A DNA stretch of 39,260 nt from Bremia lactucae (lineage: Eukaryota > Oomycota > Peronosporomycetes > Peronosporales > Peronosporaceae), in contig NC_090610.1 in the NCBI RefSeq assembly GCF_004359215.1, positions 9,838,067 through 9,877,326 of the forward strand. The letters are read 5' to 3'. The translations under genes were made by a program, and so were the position numbers. Of this stretch, positions 1 to 8,716 are shown in pieces (position 1 is the first letter of the stretch; each line of letters begins with the position of its first letter). The notes beneath the pieces are model-generated. The model had not been told where the DNA came from and did not search any database. It saw only the letters and a list, made by a program, of their open reading frames with translations.

Positions 1-534
1 TTCTGGCAAAAGCCACGGCTTCTTTTCAGGGGCGAGATGAGACATTTTACTGTCTTCACTCCCCTGAGTGGTACCCACTGAAGCAGGGGTACCACAAGAA
101 CTTTTCTTACGATGGCTTACGCCATCGTCGTCACCTTGCACAGAGACACGTGCAGGTGACCGTATGGGAGATCGTACGGGCGATGAGGGATCATCCTCAT
201 CGTCGGATCCAAATAGACTGTTTACTCGTCGATCAGAATGAGCCCTCTCATTCGAAGGCTCATAGTCAGCCGCCTGACGTATATCGGGCGGCTGTTCCAT
301 TCTCCCCGAGTGGGCCACCTCATCCGACTCGCATTCGTAGTCGACCTCCAAGGAGGGGTCGTCTTCACGTCGTGAATCACCACGTGCACTCGCAACATCT
401 AGTGTTGTGCGAGTGGATGACACTACGGCAGACGTTCCGTCTGCCGCAAGAGATAACAGTGCGTCACCCGCGGCTGCACGAACCGCAGCCGAAGGCGCAA
501 CACTATCGACACCCTGCATGAGTTGATTCTTCAT
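1..534 (-). CDS. Antisense ORF of LTR family A (partial, open at window edge)
   Basis: Read on the minus strand from ATG at 534, the frame stays open for 178 codons to base 1 with no stop. The start reads MKNQLMQGVDSV; the rest is rich in Ser, Asp, Glu and Arg, with an acidic patch (GSDDEDDPSS) followed by SPVRSPIRSP. I recognise no domain. It lies 120 nt inside an LTR whose inner edge (on the plus strand) carries a purine tract, so it appears antisense to the retrotransposon. A second family A copy begins a homologous frame at 21943 (MKEQFMRG) 121 nt from its LTR. The alternative is that this is gag and the LTR is a 5' LTR. Against that: no tRNA-complementary TGG site follows the LTR on that side, and family B, oriented by its pol, shows the same layout. 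Confidence 0.55.
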   Translation of the reverse strand, partial: MKNQLMQGVDSVAPSAAVRAAAGDALLSLAADGTSAVVSSTRTTLDVASARGDSRREDDPSLEVDYECESDEVAHSGRMEQPPDIRQAADYEPSNERAHSDRRVNSLFGSDDEDDPSSPVRSPIRSPARVSVQGDDDGVSHRKKSSCGTPASVGTTQGSEDSKMSHLAPEKKPWLLPE

Positions 535-639
535 GCGATGAAATTTAAAATGATGGATCTAACCAATCAACATCGTTTTTAAAATTAAGTGGTCACATAG
601 CGACCACTCCATCCAATGACATTCAGAGTGATTGTCGTT

Positions 640-653
640 TAAGGGAGGGGTGA
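640..653 (+). other. Polypurine tract of LTR family A
   Basis: A purine-rich stretch (AAGGGAGGGGTGA) sits immediately before the LTR start TGTAACGGGG. This is the expected position of the plus-strand primer next to a 3' LTR, and it orients the element on the plus strand. The same arrangement recurs, in reverse, beside the LTR at 21823. Confidence 0.6.
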
Positions 654-1095
654 TGTAACGGGGTGTATCGTTACATGAAATTAACACTTAAAGGTTGTTA
701 ATTAATATATTATCTAAAAGATAGATAATATTTGCAGGATATTGTTTTATATAGTAATATTCAGAATTCTTATGGATAAATAGGTATAGACCATTATATC
801 TATTTATTCCGCAGACTAATCAGCTGTAGGAGTAATCAAAGAGAGAGCTACAGATAAGATACAGATAAGAACTCATTTACACGTTTAGTATTAGATTATA
901 ATTAAGTTAGCATTTACAAAGATAGAAAAAGTGACACTGAATTATATTTAATACAGTTTTCATTTTACCTTTTCAAAGCTAGTTGCCTTAAGAGAAGCCT
1001 TCCTCTGCACGTACTAGTGTTAGGCACCACTCGCAACTGAAGCAGTGCGAAGCGGACTTGTACTGAAACAGCACAAGTCGTAGTGCCCCGTTACA
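654..1095 (+). repeat. LTR, family A (3' LTR)
   Basis: A 442-bp long terminal repeat bounded by TGTAACGGGG and CCCCGTTACA, a perfect terminal inverted repeat with the TG...CA ends of LTR elements. The same sequence, reversed, occurs at 21373-21822 and in part at 21970-22280; a 3'-terminal fragment lies at 8371-8469. The purine tract and about 650 bp of internal sequence to its left make this a 3' LTR. Nothing to its right looks like internal sequence. Confidence 0.8.
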
Positions 1096-1161
1096 CAACA
1101 TGTCCATGTTGAATGACAACGTGCGTGGGCCGTTGAACGGACTACGAAGTGCTACCAGGTG

Positions 1162-1577
1162 TAACGGGGCACCTTTCACTAGTACTGATAAGTACTTGTG
1201 AACCTTACACTGATGAAAGAGAAGGTGAGGTGCCTCGAAACTCTACGTACATAAGGGTACAAAGGAAGGTTTCAAATAGCTAAGGGCTTTAGCTACCAAA
1301 GGAATAAAATTAGGGAATAGTAAAACTGTATTAATATATTAGTTTCGTACATAACGATCTTCTATCTACTTGAGCTTATTACGTTTATATCTAACTAAGT
1401 ATGGCGCCTATTGTTTTTTTGCATCAATATTCCAAATTTGGTAATATTGGAACTATTTAAGTCAAAATTTCTTAAGATATTAATTTTGTACTTCTTTATT
1501 TGATTTCCTCTCATAAGAAGCAATATATATCATTCCTCTTATAACAAATAATACATATGTAACGGACCCCCAGTACA
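1162..1577 (-). repeat. LTR, family C (solo or truncated)
   Basis: It starts TGTAACGGGGCACC and runs to about CAGTACA near 1577; the right edge is approximate. Its right two thirds align with the LTR at 29436-29842, including the stretches around AAACTGTATTAAT and AATTTGGTAATATTG. Its first 47 bp reappear at 38444-38490. Orientation is taken from the 29-kb copy, which has a purine tract on its right. Here no purine tract or ORF follows, so it is probably a solo LTR. Confidence 0.6.
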
Positions 1578-1740
1578 AGTTACGTACCACAACAGTCAAA
1601 TTTATGCAAATAGATTGTCACATTTAATAGAAAACAGTTTTGGACTAATGGTTATGTAATATTGCTATGTATGAATCTTTACGGGAATTGCTTTTGTAAG
1701 ACAGCTCTCTATTATGAAAACATTTGTAATTCCAAATTAT

Positions 1741-1748
1741 TCATTTGT
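1741..1748 (+). promoter_or_regulatory. Candidate initiator (Inr) of ELOF1
   Basis: TCATTTGT lies 53 bp before the ELOF1 ATG. It fits the oomycete initiator core TCATTYY, which usually sits 30-80 bp upstream of the start codon. Assigned by motif and position only. Confidence 0.4.
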
Positions 1749-1793
1749 TGGTCAACGTAAGCGATTGTAATTTCTTAGAGAACGCGAATCGGC

Positions 1794-2182
1794 ATGGGTC
1801 GACGGAAGAAATCTACTAAAAAGATTCAGACGCGCAAGAAGCAAGTTGTCTCCACTGTATTTAAATGCCCCTTTTGCTCGCATGACGATGCTGTTGAATG
1901 CAAAATGTACGTCTGAGATTTCGTGGCCGTGATTGCTTACGAACTGTCGGCTACAAATTTTCTATCGCCACACAGGGACCGCGAACGCAACATTGGGCAC
2001 TTGTCTTGTAGAGTGTGTACAGAAAGCTTTCAGACTCCAATTCACTGTAAGACATACGCATTGAAAATGCTGCAGGCTTTAAATGAATCTGATTATTGTG
2101 GGGTGATCCATCTACAGATTTGAGCGCGCCAATTGACGTGTATACTGATTGGATCGATGAGTGCGAGGCCCTTAATGCGTAG
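1794..2182 (+). CDS. ELOF1: Transcription elongation factor 1 homologue (ELOF1/Elf1), 3 exons
   Basis: A small zinc-ribbon protein that travels with RNA polymerase II in the nucleus. Exons are 1794-1906, 1976-2046 and 2118-2182, separated by GT-AG introns of 69 and 71 bp; splicing gives 82 aa, close to the 83 aa of the human protein. Visible: the basic N-terminus MGRRKKSTKK, four zinc-binding cysteines (CPFC at 25-28, CRVC at 49-52), the family signature FQTPI, and the C-terminal DVYTDWIDECEA. No frame longer than about 40 codons exists without splicing, so simple ORF callers miss it. Family identity is near certain; splice sites are inferred from frame and homology. Confidence 0.93.
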
Positions 2183-2311
2183 GATGAAGCGTAGCAGCAT
2201 ATTTGTATTTTGCTCTCTCCATTGACGTTTAAGCTCAAATTACTGGACTTTAGAAGAGAGACATCAATTTGAAATTAAGCTGGAGCACCACCCTCTTATA
2301 CTTTAAAAAAC

Positions 2312-3373
2312 TCACTTTGTCATCAGCACTAGCCAGGCGACTGATGGGAGTGACAAAAATCCGAAAGAAATAGAGCTGTCGACTGCAGAAGATAACAATA
2401 TAACGTTTGCTAAAATAGAGTGCAGGCATTTAACGTCAAATTTGATCGTAAAAGTGAATATCAGGCAGCCAGACCACACAAATTTGGAGCAGCTCGGATG
2501 TCCAACATACACCGACTCGGAAGGCGACTCTATTAATGAATTCTGATCCAAAAGCATTTCAAGATCGCGCGTGTGCAGTGCAGCTGCTTCCATCGCCCAG
2601 AAAAAAACGGCAGCGTTCGTTTTGCCGTGCCGATTCGGACCATGTTGCCGCGTGAAGTAGCGTCCAATGCTGCCACGTGCGTGCAGAATCGCACTAGGCA
2701 AAGAACGCTATCAAGCCGCTACGTAAAGCCTTTTGATTGCCGTCTTCCGCACTTATATTAACAATTACATTGCCAGGTTTGACCACGTCCTTCCACCCTT
2801 CATTGAATAGACGCGCTGTACGATGAAGCACTGCGACCATGATTGAAACCGTTTTACAAAGGTTTAACGTGATGGTCATTGCGTACAGGTTGACGGGATC
2901 GATAAACAAATTCGTATAAAGTCATTCAAAATTACATGCCGCCTTCAGGCGCTATCGAACAGGATACAACAGCGCCACAAGTGCCTTGAGTCTGAAAATC
3001 ACGATATTAACATAGAGCACGCCAGTGTAACTACTTGTCTGTATCACTTTTGAACTTCCCAAAGTTTGGCTAAGCCATCTGCCTATGATTTTGGAGATTT
3101 GCAAATTGTGTGGCATGCTGTTGAAGAAAATTTCCACACCACAATATTTTAAAAGGCAATCTGGCACACCATTGTCTCTTCTGATTGTGGCGCACACATG
3201 AATAACTTGTGGTTGAATAAGATCGACAGCTGGTTCAGCAGGCCTTGCGTAAAAGCTACCTTTAGTTTCATTAATATTCGCGTTTGCAATGTCTTAGCAC
3301 ACCTGCCGTCCGCGATTAAGCTTTGCACTCTCGAGTTCGTTACCGCCCTGTCGCCTTCTGCGCTTTTAAACAT
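2312..3373 (-). other. Possible multi-exon minus-strand gene, function unknown
   Basis: Three or four minus-strand frames follow each other here: about 3373-3149 (ATG at 3373), 3221-2952, 2909-2694 and 2701-2312. Their translations look protein-like (for example PDCLLKYCGVEIFF, then LNLCKTVSIMVAVLHRTARL, then GRYFTRQHGPNRHGKTNAAV), but I could not join them with convincing splice sites and recognise no domain. The stretch lies between the end of ELOF1 and the start of the USP gene, with room for a divergent promoter at 3374-3616. It could be a short-intron gene or a decaying one. Confidence 0.3.
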
Positions 3374-3563
3374 TTACTCCCGTTTTGTAAGTAGCCAATA
3401 GAGATAGTGCTAGGGTAGACGTAATCAGTACGGTCGGCGAAAGAATTTGATTACTGGCGAGATTCTTTTTATGATCAACGTTCACGCCACGAGTTACACT
3501 GCTGCAGTCATTAGGGAAGCGTCCTTCCTGCCTTGCTACATACAGTTAACACTTAAACTTGTC

Positions 3564-3580
3564 GCTCAACTCTTATATTC
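3564..3580 (+). promoter_or_regulatory. Candidate Inr-like start element of the USP gene
   Basis: GCTCAACTCTTATATTC, 50 bp before the ATG, resembles the oomycete core GCTCATTYYNCAWTTT with mismatches. Weak; listed because spacing and 5' half fit. Confidence 0.3.
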
Positions 3581-3616
3581 GTTTCAAAAGCCTAAACCTT
3601 TAGTAACAAATTGAAA

Positions 3617-6600
3617 ATGCGCACTTCGCATGGCGGCGGCTCGTTTCGTCACTTCTTCTTGCGCCGACATGATAAATCCTCGACGAATTGGTCTCAAGGC
3701 GCATCAAGTGACGAAGCAGCAGTGGGCGGGGCTACTGCACAGCCGTCGTTGATTACACGAACGCGGCTGCTGGATTCGTGGAGTTTGTCTGAGCTCTTTG
3801 CGCTGCGAGAGCTAGTGCACGTTGCAATTAACAATTCAATGCAACTACCAGACTTGTGCGTAAGTTCGTCAGCTTTGCAACGTGTCGGGCATAGTGATGA
3901 ACCGACGCGCTCAGGCACGTGCAGCTCTACAAGCTCGAGCGCAACCTTTACGTCCGCCACGCCGCCGTCCGTCGCTAGCGTTGACGAACTCAAGTGGCAA
4001 GAGAAAGAGCTACAAATGCATTTGGATTTGATGTTAGGGCAGAGCAAGCGGTTTTACTTCAGTCGGCCTATTGACACGAGACTGCGACTTGATTCGAGGC
4101 GACAGTTCGTGCGATTATTCCCGTTGCTAAAGCGGACGTCACGAGGAGCACAGCGTTTATTGTTTCGATCGTTCGATGCCAATAATACGGGAAAAGTTGA
4201 ATTTATCGAGCTCTGCGAGATGCTCGCCAAGGTGAGGCAGGCTAAAAGTTTTTCGGTGCGGGAGATGGCAAAACTGGCATTTAGCTGGCTGCTAGGGGAC
4301 AAGAAGGAACCAGTACTGACGTACGCAGAGATCAAGCTACTTGCGGTAACAGTAGCAGAGCTCGAAACTCGAAGAAATAATCAGTCGGAGCATAGCCACG
4401 AAGTATTAGCGTCGCTTGTAAAATTGGTACTAGATGAAGAGCAACATCACGTCACGAAACAAACGTTTTGCCACAAAATGAACTGCCAGTTCGGTGCGCA
4501 CGTTTTGCACGTATTGTTCACACCATTTGGCGTGGTCAGTGCACTGTTTGATGAAGGTACACTTTTGCGAGAAGTGGAAAATACGCGATGGAAAGCAGGC
4601 GATACAGCGTACGTTACGTCGAGAAGCTGGTGGACTCAGTGGCTGCTATATGTCCAATCTTGTCACTATAATCCGGATAATTTGCACAATCAGAGCAAGA
4701 GTAACCTTTTGGGTGGACAGGAAACAGGTGAGCAACAGGTACACGAGAATGATTTGGCCAGGCAACAACAGTTGCCACATCTTGTCGAGTGCCATCCTCG
4801 CCCGGGACCAATCGCTAATCGTGAAATCTGTGCAAACGAACGACTCGGAACGTTAAAGCCTCATTTGTTGGAATGCGATGACTATGTCCTTGTTTCGAAT
4901 GGTATTTGGAAGCGGCTGGTACAAATATATGGTGGAGGGCCAGAATTTCCGCGGCAAGTTATTGGAACATTGTCATCAGATGAAGAAGTGCGACCACGCG
5001 CACAAGTGGAACTGTATCCGGTGGCATTACAGATCCGATTAGCACAACATGACTCACGCCACGTGTATCTTGTATACGCACGACGATTCTTGCTTCCTCG
5101 TTGTACGTTTCTTAAGGAAATTTTGCATCGTTTGGGCATCTTTCCTGGTATTAATGCGAGAGAGATATCGCTTTGGATACGTCGGCGCCGTTTACAATCG
5201 TGGGCGCGTCTTAAATGCAGTCTTGATGCACCGTATGCTAGTCTGGAAGGATTGCAAATTACAAGCTCTCAAGAGCTTCTGGTGGATTTTCGAGCTTTAC
5301 AAATCGATGAAGACCCACAGAGTATCGCACAACAACGTCGACGAATCAACGTCGCGAGTTTTCTTCCAAGAAAACCATTTGCTGTGGCTATGCTTCAACC
5401 AGTAGGCAATGACTTTCTCTGCTGTCCACGTTCGAGTCTTGCTAAGTTTGCTAGAACAGGGAATTGGAAGGTTTTGCGCGAGAATACGGCTGCCAAACAT
5501 GAGGCAGCTGCCAATTTATCGTCAGCTCTTACACATTCTAATCATGGAAGAGTGCTCGTTGGTCTAATGAAACACATGGAGACGACACCCTTTGGAAGAC
5601 TGGTTCAGCATGATGGTCTGCGAGCAACGGGTCTTGTTAATATTGGCAACACATGTTTCATGAATAGCGCACTTCAGTGTTTCGTTCACTCGCCAGTGTT
5701 CCGCGAATACTTTCTGTCTAATCGATTTGAGGCAGACGTCAACAAGAAGAATCTTCTCGGTAGTCGAGGTGCAGTGGCAGCAGCCTTTGCACAACTTCAA
5801 GGGTCCGTTTGGCGAGAGCGAACTCAAGGCTACAAGGTTCCCGACCGTTTTCGACATGAGTTTATTCGTGTACGTCGCCACTTTGAGGAGACGCGTCAAT
5901 ACGATGCGCATGAATTTATGGTTGCTTTGCTTGATTGTTTACATGAGGATCTCAATCAAGGCCGCCGATCAATTGCAGATGACGATGCAATTCAATTAAT
6001 GAGCTCGCGATGTTTAGCTTTCAATTTAAAAAGACATTCTCCTGGTCGTGAAATTGCAAACCTCGACAACCCTGAAGCAACCCAATTATATTTCGATGAA
6101 GATCAAGGCAATGCAGCTTGGCGCCAATATACGAGTGTGAATTCTTCTGTGGTTGTGGATCTTTTTCACGGTCAAATGCGCAACGAGACAATCTGTGGCT
6201 CCTGTGGCGAGCGCAAGTGTACGTTTGACCCAAATCTCTTTTTTAGCTTGCCAATCCCCGAACTTAATTTCATACGTGTCGAAGTGAGCATATTAATGCA
6301 AGCACGAACACTACCAAATGGTCTTAGCGATGAATATGATCCGGAAATGGCTCTTCAAGCAGTACAACGGGGGTTTTGGCTCCGTCGAGGCAGCAACGTA
6401 AAAACTTTATGCGATCGCATCGCTGCAGTGTATGGCCGAGGTCGCAGCAATCGATTCTTGCTGGTAGAAGTTCATCGACATCGGATCGGGCGGATTGTCG
6501 AAGGAGATGAGGTTGTAAACAATTTGATGATTGTTGCTTCTGGTTCGCTTGTTGCCTACGAACGTGCTTGGACACTTGCAGAGATTCCGAGCATTCCTGT

Positions 6601-8080
6601 TTCCGTTCTTGAGTATTTTAGTGGAAATTTCCCCTGTAATGCATCTGATGATGCAAAACCAATTTCTGACAAAGAAATTAAAAGTTTTGTCGATCTTCGA
6701 GTAGGGTCACGAGTTGTTGTACGAGATCATCATGCGTGGCATCCAGGAACGATTATAGAAGTCGATAATGCCAGTGAGAACGATGCAGCTTTTCGAGATC
6801 ATCGACGTGTATTCGTTCACTTTGATGCGTTTCGAAGTAAGTGGAATAAATGGTTCACAGCACGCGACTGGAAATCCAAACGACTGCAGTTCCAAGCATC
6901 TCGCTTGCCAAAGTCGATCGAGGTCTTTGAGGTACAAGTGGTGCATCGCTTTCAAGTACATCCAGTCTCGGAAGCTGATCGTGGGCGACCATGCAATGAT
7001 AATTCTTCGTTTCTAGGCGATCTGCCAAGCTCGCGAAAGCTCAGTACGAATTGTGCCCGCGAATGTCTGTCATTAGAAGTCTTTGGCATGCCACTCTTTG
7101 TTACGATTGCTTCTGACAAAAGTGCTCAAGATTTGCATAAAGCCCTACTGCTTCAGACTGCTCGATTTTGGAAAGGATTTCCCGCTGGATCCGGTTCGAC
7201 TGACAGCAACCATCGCGAAGGCTTAACACTGCCGTATCAAGTTCATGTCGTGAATCTGGATGACTTATGTAGTGAGCGTGGTGAGCCTCTACCGATGGAC
7301 TCGAGTTCGCTTTTACAATACTTTACATCGCGAAGTGTCGTGGCGTTGGATTGGTCAAAGTCTTGTGATTACTTTAGCAGCGCCGAGCGAGCTCCGGATG
7401 ATATACCTCCGGATGTAGCTGAAGCTGCTCTAGAAGATCCGGACTTGCGCGCATTGTTGGAGGCAAATCACTCGAATAAAACCAGCGACGGAATAGAAGC
7501 TGCAATTGATGACGAGACTTCATCAATGTATGCTGTTCCGCTCGCCAAGTGCATGGATGCACTTATGCGCGAGGAAGCCATTTCGCTAGAAGACCACTGG
7601 ATTTGTGAGCACTGCGGTGTTCCTCGCGAAGGCACACGATTGTCTGCGATCTGGCGGCTGCCAGACCTGGTCATGGTGCAATTGAAGCGCTTTGAGTATC
7701 TCGATAATGAGCACAAGCACAAAGTGCGCGCACTTGTGGATTTTCCGATTCAGGGCTTGAATTTCTCGAAGTGGATGGGGCATCAAGATAGTCATTCACA
7801 AGTCTATGACCTTTATGCGGTAGCTAATCACGTTGGTGGACTCGCACAGGGTCACTACACTGCTTATTGTCGCTACGACAGAGACTTTCCAGAGAGCTCA
7901 GCCCTCTTTCGAGCGAACGACGAAAATCTTGATGTTCAGTGTCATGAATTATGGTTTCGCTTTGACGACGATAAAGTATCAGAAATTGCTGTGGGTGACG
8001 TTGTCACAGATGCCGCCTACGTGCTATTTTATAAGCGTCGAACACTTTCATCCACGAATGTACTTCGATATGCGCTCTAG
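3617..8080 (+). CDS. Ubiquitin-specific protease with EF-hand and DUSP domains (USP32-like)
   Basis: A deubiquitinating cysteine protease of 1487 aa in one exon. The frame begins with TTG at 3611; the first ATG is at 3617 and is taken as the start. In order: an EF-hand loop DANNTGKVEFIE at residues 187-198; a DUSP domain from about 320 (SRSWWTQWL) to about 450 (DYVLVSNGIWKRL, YGGGPEFPR); a region of possible ubiquitin-like fold; then the split USP catalytic domain. The Cys box GNTCFMNS places the nucleophile at Cys680, and the His box GHYTAYC places the base at His1413. Two zinc-binding CxxC pairs, at 860/863 (CGSC) and 1330/1333 (CEHC), frame a long insertion. EF-hand plus DUSP plus USP is the USP32 order; the C-terminal membrane-targeting CAAX motif of USP32 is absent (end LRYAL). 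All catalytic motifs are present, so it should be active. Confidence 0.93.
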   Translation: MRTSHGGGSFRHFFLRRHDKSSTNWSQGASSDEAAVGGATAQPSLITRTRLLDSWSLSELFALRELVHVAINNSMQLPDLCVSSSALQRVGHSDEPTRSGTCSSTSSSATFTSATPPSVASVDELKWQEKELQMHLDLMLGQSKRFYFSRPIDTRLRLDSRRQFVRLFPLLKRTSRGAQRLLFRSFDANNTGKVEFIELCEMLAKVRQAKSFSVREMAKLAFSWLLGDKKEPVLTYAEIKLLAVTVAELETRRNNQSEHSHEVLASLVKLVLDEEQHHVTKQTFCHKMNCQFGAHVLHVLFTPFGVVSALFDEGTLLREVENTRWKAGDTAYVTSRSWWTQWLLYVQSCHYNPDNLHNQSKSNLLGGQETGEQQVHENDLARQQQLPHLVECHPRPGPIANREICANERLGTLKPHLLECDDYVLVSNGIWKRLVQIYGGGPEFPRQVIGTLSSDEEVRPRAQVELYPVALQIRLAQHDSRHVYLVYARRFLLPRCTFLKEILHRLGIFPGINAREISLWIRRRRLQSWARLKCSLDAPYASLEGLQITSSQELLVDFRALQIDEDPQSIAQQRRRINVASFLPRKPFAVAMLQPVGNDFLCCPRSSLAKFARTGNWKVLRENTAAKHEAAANLSSALTHSNHGRVLVGLMKHMETTPFGRLVQHDGLRATGLVNIGNTCFMNSALQCFVHSPVFREYFLSNRFEADVNKKNLLGSRGAVAAAFAQLQGSVWRERTQGYKVPDRFRHEFIRVRRHFEETRQYDAHEFMVALLDCLHEDLNQGRRSIADDDAIQLMSSRCLAFNLKRHSPGREIANLDNPEATQLYFDEDQGNAAWRQYTSVNSSVVVDLFHGQMRNETICGSCGERKCTFDPNLFFSLPIPELNFIRVEVSILMQARTLPNGLSDEYDPEMALQAVQRGFWLRRGSNVKTLCDRIAAVYGRGRSNRFLLVEVHRHRIGRIVEGDEVVNNLMIVASGSLVAYERAWTLAEIPSIPVSVLEYFSGNFPCNASDDAKPISDKEIKSFVDLRVGSRVVVRDHHAWHPGTIIEVDNASENDAAFRDHRRVFVHFDAFRSKWNKWFTARDWKSKRLQFQASRLPKSIEVFEVQVVHRFQVHPVSEADRGRPCNDNSSFLGDLPSSRKLSTNCARECLSLEVFGMPLFVTIASDKSAQDLHKALLLQTARFWKGFPAGSGSTDSNHREGLTLPYQVHVVNLDDLCSERGEPLPMDSSSLLQYFTSRSVVALDWSKSCDYFSSAERAPDDIPPDVAEAALEDPDLRALLEANHSNKTSDGIEAAIDDETSSMYAVPLAKCMDALMREEAISLEDHWICEHCGVPREGTRLSAIWRLPDLVMVQLKRFEYLDNEHKHKVRALVDFPIQGLNFSKWMGHQDSHSQVYDLYAVANHVGGLAQGHYTAYCRYDRDFPESSALFRANDENLDVQCHELWFRFDDDKVSEIAVGDVVTDAAYVLFYKRRTLSSTNVLRYAL

Positions 8081-8370
8081 TGTTGTGATCTGACGAGTAA
8101 ACTGTTTGTATTCTTGATTGTATCATTTTTGAAACTTGCTAATACTACTTTCTTTTAGTGAATAATTACGCATTTCACGTACCTAATATCCGAATTCGGT
8201 TACTTGCCTTGACGTCTGATGTCACATCTCATTATCGCATTCGCAGGCAGATTCTTCTTGCGGGGGATATTTTTACGCGGATAATGACTTGGCGGAGCTA
8301 CCTTGCTTCTAAGTCAAAGTCAAAAGAAAACTTTAGACTCAGAGTCGGTTAGTTCTATAGAACTAACAAG
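8081..8370. other. USP 3' flank and retroelement-derived fragment
   Basis: After the USP stop there is AT-rich flank. From about 8290 the sequence (CGGAGCTACC ... TTAGTTCTATAGAACTAA) resembles 21140-21215, so it is probably debris of a shared retroelement leading into the LTR fragment that follows. A 64-codon frame at 8158 has no recognisable product. Confidence 0.4.
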
Positions 8371-8469
8371 GGACTAGTGTACGTGAAGTGACGTAAGGCA
8401 CCACTCGCAACTGAAGCAGTGCGAAGTGGACTTGTTCTGAAGCAGTACAAGTCGTAGTGCCCCGTTACA
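8371..8469 (+). repeat. LTR family A fragment (3' end only)
   Basis: About 99 bp matching the right end of the LTR at 654-1095, including GGCACCACTCGCAACTGAAG and the terminal CCCCGTTACA. The rest of the LTR is missing. Confidence 0.65.
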
Positions 8470-8612
8470 CGCTGTCTCCCTCACTCCTTTAGTGAGGCTA
8501 AGTAAATATTTTAATATCATTGATAAAGGCAAGGAGTTCTTTAGAACGCAGTAGAAGTCATGCATGCAACTAGTTTTTTTGTGACTTCTTGAACAAGGAC
8601 CTTATCTACTGT

Positions 8613-8627
8613 TCAGCTTTTAGGCAA
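8613..8627 (+). repeat. Target-site duplication, left copy (LINE)
   Basis: TCAGCTTTTAGGCAA, 15 bp, repeated without mismatch at 15788-15802. Together they bracket the LINE and define its ends. Confidence 0.85.
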
Positions 8628-8716
8628 CTTCTCAATTTGCCGGCTACTACGCAAGTCAAATCCAGAAGAACCCAAACTCAAACCCCAAGCCACCAGCCCT
8701 CCAAGTCTTTCCCGCC

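Noticed and set aside
150..521. A 123-codon plus-strand frame
   Set aside because: It overlaps the 178-codon minus-strand frame and has an unlikely His/Pro/Arg-rich composition.
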